A stretch of DNA of 13,869 bases, taken from assembly GCA_035546335.1 (NCBI GenBank), contig DATKDP010000131.1, positions 1-13,869 of the forward strand, in the 5' to 3' direction. The DNA comes from DATKDP01 sp035546335 (GTDB lineage Bacteria; Acidobacteriota; Thermoanaerobaculia; Gp7-AA8). Shown in pieces: positions 1 to 6,294 of the stretch. The notes under the pieces were generated by a model. That model worked only from the letters and a program-made list of their open reading frames with translations. It was not told the DNA's origin and did no database searches. The translations under genes were made by a program, and so were the position numbers. Every line of letters begins with the position of its first letter. The first letter of the stretch is position 1.

Positions 1-201
1 GAGGGAAGAAACCGGGTACCATGCCCGGCGGCGTGGCCCTGACGAGACCGTTTTCCCTCAGAGTCTTCCGCTCGGCCATGACCAGAAAGGGAGAGGCATG
101 GCGTAAAAAGCCGCATAAACACAGGGAGTTTCTTGGAAGCGCGGGCGTGCGGGAAGGCGAGGGATCTCCACGCCGGTCCAATGGGACCGATCGAGCGAAC
201 C

Positions 202-290
202 GCGAGAAGAATCTGCGGTCGGCGACAGGTCCCGATCGCAGATCCTTCGCTCACGCCCACGCAACCGCCTCGCTCAGGATGACGGCAAGG
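202..290. repeat. Imperfect palindromic dispersed-repeat-like element
   Basis: The left arm at 202-217 (GCGAGAAGAATCTGCG) pairs with the right arm at 237-250 (CGCAGATCCTTCGC) with one mismatch and a two-base bulge, around a loop of about 19 bases. The arm is followed by CTCGCTCAGGATGACG near 270-285. The string CGGCGACAGG at 220-229 in the loop recurs at 8524-8533. From memory, AGATCCTTCGCTC...CTCAGGATGAC strings are frequent intergenic repeats in high-GC environmental genomes; this recollection is not checked. It is likely a short REP-like sequence without coding capacity. Confidence 0.4.
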
Positions 291-340
291 TTGGCGGTGA
301 CCCCCGCGGCGGCGAGCACCGGCCTCCCGCGAAACTGTAC

Positions 341-346
341 TAAGAT
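341..346 (+). promoter_or_regulatory. Possible -10 element for the CoA-binding protein gene
   Basis: TAAGAT sits nine bases before the GTG start at 356. No Shine-Dalgarno sequence lies in between, where the bases are a run of C. This spacing would fit a leaderless or nearly leaderless transcript. No good -35 hexamer is visible 17 bases upstream, so the call is weak. Confidence 0.25.
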
Positions 347-355
347 TCACCCCCC

Positions 356-799
356 GTGGAGCAGCCCGAGTGGAGATCGAATCTGCTGACGCGACCGGAA
401 GAGATCGCGGGGGCGATTCGCGATTCGAAGACGATCGCGGTGCTCGGGATCAAACCGGAGCGCCTTTCGGGCGAGCCTTCCCACTACGTTCCTCATTACA
501 TGCAGTCTGCCGGCTATGACATCATTCCGGTGCCGGTCTACTATCCGGAGGTCACCGAGATTCTCGGCCGGGCAGTCTTCCGGAAGCTCGCCGACATCGG
601 CCGTCCGATCGACATGGTGAATGTTTTCCGCCGCTCCTACGACATTCCGCCGCACGTGGACGACATCATCGCTGCGCGACCGAAGTACGTCTGGTTTCAG
701 CTCGGCATCCGCAACGACGCCGCTGCCGAGCAGCTGGCCAGGAGCGGGATCAGGGTGGTACAGAACCGTTGCCTGATGGTCGATCATCAGATGCTCTGA
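356..799 (+). CDS. CoA-binding domain protein (YccU-like)
   Basis: This 147-residue protein is a single CoA_binding_2 (Rossmann-type) domain, the usual size for this stand-alone family. The first strand and turn are at residues 26-33 (TIAVLGIK). The HYVPHYMQSAGYDIIPVPVY region (about 43-62), the MVNVFRR strand (87-93), WFQLGI (113-118) and the closing VVQNRCLMVDH (134-144) are all in the expected order. Family members are thought to bind CoA or an acyl-CoA, but their physiological role is mostly unknown. It acts in the cytoplasm and has no signal or membrane segment. GTG at 356 is chosen because it gives a normal N-terminal helix before the first strand; no Shine-Dalgarno sequence precedes it. 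The next gene starts 19 bases downstream on the same strand, so co-transcription is possible, though that gene may have its own promoter. Family assignment is solid; substrate is unknown. Confidence 0.9.
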   Translation: MEQPEWRSNLLTRPEEIAGAIRDSKTIAVLGIKPERLSGEPSHYVPHYMQSAGYDIIPVPVYYPEVTEILGRAVFRKLADIGRPIDMVNVFRRSYDIPPHVDDIIAARPKYVWFQLGIRNDAAAEQLARSGIRVVQNRCLMVDHQML

Positions 800-805
800 A
801 GGCGC

Positions 806-811
806 TACACT
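806..811 (+). promoter_or_regulatory. Possible -10 element, leaderless start of the CPBP gene
   Basis: TACACT lies with its last base eight positions before the A of the ATG at 819. That places a transcription start at or next to the start codon. The only purine-rich stretch (GAAGG near 798) is too far from the ATG for a normal ribosome binding site. A convincing -35 hexamer is not seen. Confidence 0.3.
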
Positions 812-818
812 ACGCACG

Positions 819-3800
819 ATGGCTGAACGGTTCGATCGCTCCGATGCCCGTTTCCTTCTCATCTGCGCGATCGTCACCGCAGCATCGCTGTTCATCGGAC
901 TCCGCTGGTTCGATGCTGCCTTCCCCGAAGCATCGATCGACTTTCGATTCAATCGCCAGCAGTCGAAGGTAGTTGCCGAGACGTTCCTCACCGGACACGG
1001 GCTCGAGGCGATCGGAGCCCGTCACGCATCGGAGTTCTCCCACGACGAAGACGCCAAGGTCTATCTCGAGCGGACGCTCGGGCTCGAGAAGGCCAACGAG
1101 ATGATGCGCCGCGACGTGAGGGTGTGGTACTGGAGGCATCGGTGGTTCACCCCCCTGGTGACCGAGGAAGTCAGAGTCGACGTCGCTCCGACCGGAGAGA
1201 TTGTCGGATTCGATCACAGGCTGCCGGAAGAGCTGCCGCTTCCTCCGATCGATCGAGCCGAAGCCATCGCCGCGGGAGAACGGTTTCTCGCCGCCGTGGG
1301 CGTTCCTGCCGATCGTGTGACGCTCGTCGCGGAGAGCGAACGAAAGCTTCCGAAACGGCTCGAGACGATTCTCACGTGGGAGTCACGAGACATCCGGCCG
1401 GGAGGAGCACCGTACCGCCACACCCTTCGGTTCGAGGGAGACCGGCTGGCGGGCTATTCGCAGAAGCTGCGCGTACCGGACCAGTGGCTCCGCGACTACG
1501 CGGAACTGCGGTCGAAGAACACCGCGGCGGCGAGCGTCGACACGGTGTTCATTCTTCTCACGATACTCGCCGCCCTCGTCGTCTTCATCGTCCGGCTTCG
1601 CCGAGGCGATGTGCAGACGAAGTTCGCCGTCGGCAGCGGAATCGTCGGGGCGGTGCTGGTTGCGCTGGTCGCACTGAATGCCTTCCCCAGCGCACTGGCA
1701 GGCTACGACACGACGACGTCGTACTCGGCCTTCGTCGCGCGGCATGTGGTTTTCGCCGTGCTGCAGGGCGTCGGCGTGGCGGTGTTTCTGATCGTGATCG
1801 TCGGATCGGGCGAGGCACTCTATCGCGAACGCTTCCGAAACAAACTGGCGATGCCTTCGCTTTTTCGGCGCCGCGCGATCACCAGCAAACGAGTCTTCCA
1901 TTCGTTCGTCCTCGGATACACGCTCGTCGCGGCGTTCTTCGCCTACCAGGTCGTCTTCTACGTCGTGTCGTCGTATTTCGGCGCCTGGTCTCCGGCCGAG
2001 ATCCCCTATGACAACATTCTCAATACCGCCTTCCCATGGGTCGCGGTGCTCTTCATGGGGTTCTTTCCTTCGATGTCGGAAGAGTTCATGTCGCGGGCGT
2101 TCTCCATTCCGTTTCTCGAGAAGCTTCTGAGGTCTCGCGTCGCCGCCATCGTGATCGCCGGTTTCATCTGGGGATTCGGTCATACGGCGTATCCGAATCA
2201 ACCGTTCTACATCCGCGGCATCGAGGTCGGTGTCGCCGGAGTGATCGTCGGCATCCTTCTCTTCCGCTTCGGCCTTCTTCCGCTGCTGATCTGGCACTAC
2301 ACGATCGACGCCCTCTACACCTCGGTTCTGCTCTTCCGTTCGAACAACGTCTACTATGTCGTTTCGGCGGTCCTGGCGAGCATGGTGTTCGCTCTGCCTC
2401 TGATCGCGTCTCTCGCCCTTTACCGGAAGAATCGTGGATTCGACGACGATCGCTCGCTCGAGAACGAAGTTCTGGGAACCGTTGCGCCCCCTCCGGTCGA
2501 GGAGTCCCCATCGCACGTTGCGGCTCTTCCGGCTCGGAGCCGCATCGCGCCGATCCATCTCGCCGCTCTTCTCGTCGCGCTCGCCGCCGCACTGGTGGTC
2601 GGGTGGGTCGCATCCCCCTCGCTGAGCGATTTGATCGATTACAGGATCGACAAGAAAGCCGCCCTGGCGATTGCCGCCGATCATCTGCACGCCTCCGGGC
2701 TCACCGATCTCCCGGAGCGCAGCGTGGTCGTTGCCGACGCCGGATTTCGGTCGTGGAACGAGCGGGCGCAGAGGGAGGATGGAGGGTCGCCTGGAGGCTT
2801 CGATCGCGTCGCGCTCGATTACATTCTGACGAATGGCAGGAGCTTCCACCTTCTGATCGACGTTCTCGAGAAGAGAATCGAGGCGGCGACCTGGGTCGTC
2901 CGGTTCTTCACGCCGCGCGCAAAGGAGGAAGTGCTCGTCGAGGTGGACCCGCGCCGGGGACAGGCCATCGGCATGCATCACTATCTGGAGCAGACGGCCG
3001 AAGGGGTCGAGCTCGACGCCGAAGCGGCGGAGGTGATCGCCGCGCGGGAGATCGGTCGCTACGGGCTCGACGCAGCAGCATTCGATCGGAAGGAAGCTCT
3101 GAGCTTCCAGCAGCCCCGGCGGCGGGACTGGCTGTTTCATTTCGAGGAGCGCCAGCCGATCGTTGCCGAGGCGTACCGCCGCGTCAGCGTCCGCGTGTCG
3201 GGCGATCGAGTGAGCCAGTTCGCCGAGACGGTGCGGATCCCCGAGAAAGACCGGCGTGAGGAGCGAAGAAAAACGCTGGCGAACATCGTTCAGCTGATCC
3301 TGAAGATTGCGGGCTCCCTCGCCGTCGGCGGAATCATCGTCGTAGGGTACGTTCTCGCTCTTCGTGGCGGGCATTTTCCCTGGAGACGCGCGGCGCGCTG
3401 GAGCATTCTGCTGGCGATCGTTCCTCTGGCTTCCGCAATCCTTCAGCTCGAATCGTTCATCGCCGATTACGACACGAGCATCGAATGGAACACCTTCCTC
3501 GTGACGCTCGTGGTCGGGCTGTCCGTCCAGGTGGGAGTCCAGCTCGCCGCGATCTTCCTGGCGATCACCGCGCTGGAAATGATCGTCCCCGTTTCTCTGC
3601 GTCTGCTTTCCGAGGAGGGACGGAGACTCACTGGAGGGATGGCCGTCGTGGCCGGGCTCACGGCAACGGCGATTCTGCTCGCTGCGATCGACGGGCTCCT
3701 GGGTGCGATGCCGCGGTGGTTTCCCGGCTGGATTCGCCTCGATGGACTCGAGATTCCTCAGTTTCTCGCTTCTCCATTTCCGGCGCTGATCGTTCTGTGG

Positions 3801-4232
3801 CAGGTGGTCATGGCGACGCTCCTCGGGGCGGCTGCCGTTGCTGCCGTTGCGCATGCCCGGACGATGGCGTCCGAGCGAAGACGCTGGCTGGTGGTTCCGT
3901 CGTTTTTCGTCGCGCTCACCCTCAGCCTGATCGATGCGTGGGCGGATGGACTCGAGATCGTGGTCACGTTCGTGATTTCGGCGTTGACGGCCGCCTTGAT
4001 CTATGCGCTCTTTCGGTTCGTTCTGCACTCCGCGTATCTGGCCATTCCCGTTGCAATCTTCACGTGGCAGGCGCTGCGCAAGGGGATGCTTCTGCTGCAG
4101 AATGATCGGGTCGATCTGCAGCTGAACGGGTGGATCGTCCTCGCCGTTCTCGTGTCCGTCCTTCTGTGGGTGGGAGCTCCCTCGCTCCGCGCCCGGGAGG
4201 GAGGAGAATTGCAGATAGCAGATGGCAGATAG
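819..4232 (+). CDS. Duplicated CPBP-family intramembrane protease
   Basis: This is an 1137-residue polytopic membrane protein. The first half has TM1 (11-30), a soluble PepSY-like region (about 40-225), several membrane helices and a CPBP (Abi/CAAX-type) site: E421-E422-x3-R426, F453-x-H455 and H493-x3-D497. These match the family motifs EExxxR, FxxxH-like and HxxxN/D, so peptidase activity is plausible; the substrate is unknown. The second half repeats the whole plan: TM at 578-598, IDYR at 606-609 matching IDFR at 40-43, FFTPRAKEEVLVEV (696-709) matching WFTPLVTEEVRVDV, then helices to 1120. There the EE pair aligns with G1003-A1004, R426 with A1008 and H455 with a hydrophobic residue, so the second copy looks catalytically dead. 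Typical CPBP proteins have 200-350 residues, so this is an unusually long form. The last seven residues (LQIADGR) and the stop are encoded by an intergenic-type repeat. The duplication is read from hand alignment. Confidence 0.85.
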   Translation: MAERFDRSDARFLLICAIVTAASLFIGLRWFDAAFPEASIDFRFNRQQSKVVAETFLTGHGLEAIGARHASEFSHDEDAKVYLERTLGLEKANEMMRRDVRVWYWRHRWFTPLVTEEVRVDVAPTGEIVGFDHRLPEELPLPPIDRAEAIAAGERFLAAVGVPADRVTLVAESERKLPKRLETILTWESRDIRPGGAPYRHTLRFEGDRLAGYSQKLRVPDQWLRDYAELRSKNTAAASVDTVFILLTILAALVVFIVRLRRGDVQTKFAVGSGIVGAVLVALVALNAFPSALAGYDTTTSYSAFVARHVVFAVLQGVGVAVFLIVIVGSGEALYRERFRNKLAMPSLFRRRAITSKRVFHSFVLGYTLVAAFFAYQVVFYVVSSYFGAWSPAEIPYDNILNTAFPWVAVLFMGFFPSMSEEFMSRAFSIPFLEKLLRSRVAAIVIAGFIWGFGHTAYPNQPFYIRGIEVGVAGVIVGILLFRFGLLPLLIWHYTIDALYTSVLLFRSNNVYYVVSAVLASMVFALPLIASLALYRKNRGFDDDRSLENEVLGTVAPPPVEESPSHVAALPARSRIAPIHLAALLVALAAALVVGWVASPSLSDLIDYRIDKKAALAIAADHLHASGLTDLPERSVVVADAGFRSWNERAQREDGGSPGGFDRVALDYILTNGRSFHLLIDVLEKRIEAATWVVRFFTPRAKEEVLVEVDPRRGQAIGMHHYLEQTAEGVELDAEAAEVIAAREIGRYGLDAAAFDRKEALSFQQPRRRDWLFHFEERQPIVAEAYRRVSVRVSGDRVSQFAETVRIPEKDRREERRKTLANIVQLILKIAGSLAVGGIIVVGYVLALRGGHFPWRRAARWSILLAIVPLASAILQLESFIADYDTSIEWNTFLVTLVVGLSVQVGVQLAAIFLAITALEMIVPVSLRLLSEEGRRLTGGMAVVAGLTATAILLAAIDGLLGAMPRWFPGWIRLDGLEIPQFLASPFPALIVLWQVVMATLLGAAAVAAVAHARTMASERRRWLVVPSFFVALTLSLIDAWADGLEIVVTFVISALTAALIYALFRFVLHSAYLAIPVAIFTWQALRKGMLLLQNDRVDLQLNGWIVLAVLVSVLLWVGAPSLRAREGGELQIADGR

Positions 4233-4272
4233 CAGATGGCAGAAACCAGAAACCAGAAACCAGAAACCAGAA
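4211..4272. repeat. Tandem 14-bp and 7-bp repeats
   Basis: Two exact copies of GCAGATAGCAGATG (4211-4224, 4225-4238) run into four exact copies of AGAAACC (4241-4268) plus a partial copy. The first repeat contains the stop codon of the CPBP gene (TAG at 4230-4232). The AGATAGCAGAT core recurs at the 3' end of queA (13720-13739). The units are too short and lack spacers, so this is not a CRISPR array. Slippage or an inserted dispersed repeat would explain it. Confidence 0.85.
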
Positions 4273-4344
4273 GGCTCGCGCAGTAGATTTGCAGTGACGC
4301 TGTCTCTTGCTCTTGGCTATTCCTTTCTGGTTTTTGGTTTCTGG
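4253..4344. repeat. Inverted repeat between CPBP and acyl-CoA ligase genes
   Basis: The CCAGAAACCAGAAACCAGAA side (4253-4272) is matched by TTCTGGTTTTTGGTTTCTGG at 4325-4344, its reverse complement with one mismatch. The unpaired centre is about 52 bases. RNA from this interval could fold into a 20-base-pair stem in either direction. It might act as a weak bidirectional terminator or merely be two opposed copies of the repeat. There is no clear T-run after the stem. It separates the CPBP gene from the fatty-acid operon. Confidence 0.55.
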
Positions 4345-4454
4345 TGGCTGCGACGACACCCCTGGATCATTCTTTGGTCTATGATCGGCCTGACCTGAAC
4401 CGAGTTTGCCATCCGTTGCGATCCGAAGACGGACTCGAAACGAGGGACGACGCC

Positions 4455-6269
4455 ATGCCAGCACCTGCAACGCTCAACGACATCTACCGGACGACGATCT
4501 CCCTTCCCCGCCCCGCGATCATGAAGTACAAGCGCGACGGTCGATGGATCGACATCGGGGTCGATGAGCTCGCCGATCGCGTTCGTCACTTCTCCACCGG
4601 ACTCCGGCGCCTGGGGGTGAAGCGGGAAGATCGCGTTGCGATCCTGTCAGAGAATCGTCCGGAATGGACGATCGCGGATTTCGCGATCCTCGCCGCGGGT
4701 GCCGTGACGGTACCGATCTATCCGACTCTGCTGGGACGGCAGATCGAGTACATCCTGAACGATTCGGGATCGGTGGCGGTGGTCGCGTCGACGACCGAGC
4801 AGATGGACAAGCTCCTCGACGTCCGAGATCACTGTCCGGGGTTGAGCACGATCATCGTCTGCGACGCGCCCGACAGGCTGAAAGCCGAGGTGCTCACCTT
4901 CGAATCGGTGGTCAGGAGCGGAGCAGAGATCGAGAAGGCCGAAGGGCGGGAGCGCTTCGATCAAATTCTGGCTTCGCGAAAGGCGGATGACCTCGCGACG
5001 ATCGTCTACACATCCGGCACCACCGGCAACCCGAAGGGGGCGATGCTCACGCATGGGAACATCGCCAGCAACGTCGTTGCGACCTGCGAGGTGTTGCAAT
5101 TCGAGAAGGGTGACGTGACGCTGTCGATCCTTCCGCTCTCGCACATTCTCGAGCGGATGGGCGACTTCAGCTACCTCTATCGCGGGGCGACGATCGCCTA
5201 TGCAGAGTCCGTATCGAAAGTCCGCGACAACCTCCAGGAGGTCCGGCCCGACCTCTTCGCCGCGGTCCCGAGGCTCTTCGAAAAGATGCAGGCGGCGATC
5301 ATGGAGAACGTCGCCGCGTCGCCGGCGAGGAAACAGAAGATCTTCCACTGGGCGCTCGGTGTGGCGAGGGAGCGTCTCCCCTTTCGGGTCGAGCACAAAC
5401 CGCTTCCCTTCGGGCTGAAGCTCAAGTCGCTCATCGCCGAGAAGTTCGTCTTCAAAAAGATTCTCGACCGCCTCGGAGGGAACGTCCGTTTCGTGCTCTC
5501 CGGAGGTGCTCCGCTCTCCCCCGAGCTGGCCGCCTTCTTCATCGGCGCCGGTCTGGAGATCTACGAAGGGTATGGTTTGACCGAGACCTCTCCCGTCATC
5601 TCCATTAACACACCGAAAGCGCGGCGTCTCGGCACCGTAGGCAGGCCGATTCCGGGAGTCGAGGTGAAGATCGCGCCCGACGGAGAGATCCTCTCCCGGG
5701 GCCCTCACATCATGAAGGGCTACTACAACAACCCCGAGGCGACAGCCCAGGCGATCGATGCCGATGGGTGGTTCCACACCGGCGACATCGGCGAGATCGA
5801 TTCGGACGGCTTCCTGAAGATCACCGATCGGAAGAAGGATATCCTCATCAATGCCTACGGGAAGAACATCGCGCCACAGCCTCTCGAGAATCTGCTCAAG
5901 ACGTCGCCGCTGATCGCGACTCCCGTGCTGATCGGCGATCGACGGAAGTACCTGTCCGCACTCATCATTCCGAACTTCGAGAAGCTGGAGAGGGATGCGC
6001 GAACTCTGGGCATCGATTTCGGATCCCGTGAGGAGCTCGTCGCTCACCCCAAGGTCAAAGCGATGATGCAGGCGGAGATCGATCGCTTCAACGACACCGT
6101 CGACCGGCAGGAGAGGGTCCGGCGCTTCGCGCTTCTCCCCGATGACTTCACCATCGAGGCGGGAGAGATCACTCCCTCGCTCAAGGTCAAGCGGAAAGTC
6201 GTCGACGAAAAGTACAAGGAACTGATCGATCAGATGTATGCCGGCGACGGGGCCTCCGATTCCGATTGA
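4455..6269 (+). CDS. Long-chain fatty acid--CoA ligase (AMP-forming, COG1022 type)
   Basis: This enzyme activates fatty acids to acyl-CoA with ATP through an acyl-adenylate. The 604 residues show the adenylate-forming family motifs in order: P-loop YTSGTTGNPKG (185-195), LPLSHILERM (227-235), the GGAP and YGLTET motifs (350-353, 373-378), HTGD (441-444, with the ribose-binding Asp), ITDRKKD (456-462, hinge) and the C-terminal EITPSLKVKR with the likely catalytic Lys577. The motif style (LPLSHILER, ITDRKKDILIN) is that of the eukaryote-like/FadD15 group, not E. coli FadD. The frame is open upstream to a GTG at 4344, but that GTG lies in the repeat; ATG 4455, preceded by a GAGGGA stretch at 4442-4447, gives a family-like N-terminus. 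A TATGAT at 4380-4385 may be a -10 box. The FadJ-like gene follows 25 bases later, so both likely form a beta-oxidation operon. Chain-length preference cannot be read. Confidence 0.93.
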   Translation: MPAPATLNDIYRTTISLPRPAIMKYKRDGRWIDIGVDELADRVRHFSTGLRRLGVKREDRVAILSENRPEWTIADFAILAAGAVTVPIYPTLLGRQIEYILNDSGSVAVVASTTEQMDKLLDVRDHCPGLSTIIVCDAPDRLKAEVLTFESVVRSGAEIEKAEGRERFDQILASRKADDLATIVYTSGTTGNPKGAMLTHGNIASNVVATCEVLQFEKGDVTLSILPLSHILERMGDFSYLYRGATIAYAESVSKVRDNLQEVRPDLFAAVPRLFEKMQAAIMENVAASPARKQKIFHWALGVARERLPFRVEHKPLPFGLKLKSLIAEKFVFKKILDRLGGNVRFVLSGGAPLSPELAAFFIGAGLEIYEGYGLTETSPVISINTPKARRLGTVGRPIPGVEVKIAPDGEILSRGPHIMKGYYNNPEATAQAIDADGWFHTGDIGEIDSDGFLKITDRKKDILINAYGKNIAPQPLENLLKTSPLIATPVLIGDRRKYLSALIIPNFEKLERDARTLGIDFGSREELVAHPKVKAMMQAEIDRFNDTVDRQERVRRFALLPDDFTIEAGEITPSLKVKRKVVDEKYKELIDQMYAGDGASDSD

Positions 6270-6284
6270 GCCTCCGCGGCAAGC

Positions 6285-6290
6285 GAGGAG
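6285..6290 (+). promoter_or_regulatory. Ribosome binding site deciding the FadJ-like start
   Basis: GAGGAG lies four bases before ATG 6295. It favours this start over the in-frame ATG at 6238, which is inside the upstream ligase gene and has no such site. The GTG immediately before it (6292) is also in frame but sits too close. Confidence 0.6.
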
Positions 6291-6294
6291 CGTG

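Larger units (their letters stand above)
1..355. other. Upstream non-coding region with repeat-like sequence
   Basis: I see no convincing gene in this stretch. The open frames on both strands are arginine- and proline-rich, lack a Shine-Dalgarno sequence and resemble no family I recognise. The second half is repeat-like (described separately at 202-290). A 12-base string, CGAGGGATCTCC at 158-169, recurs as its exact reverse complement at 8476-8487. The last 20 bases probably hold the promoter of the CoA-binding protein gene. The end of whatever gene lies upstream is not visible here. Confidence 0.5.

Noticed and set aside
773..790. Hairpin CTGATG-GTCGAT-CATCAG at the end of the CoA-binding protein gene as a terminator
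   Set aside because: It lies inside the coding sequence, has only six base pairs and no T-run; it is likely chance.
1383..4028. Uninterrupted 881-codon open frame on the minus strand opposite the CPBP gene
   Set aside because: The translation is charged and low-complexity (Arg, Asp, Glu, His rich) with no recognisable motif. The plus strand encodes a clear membrane protease, so this is an antisense shadow caused by high GC.
4211..4272. CRISPR-like array
   Set aside because: Units of 7 and 14 bases are contiguous with no spacers and there are no cas genes.
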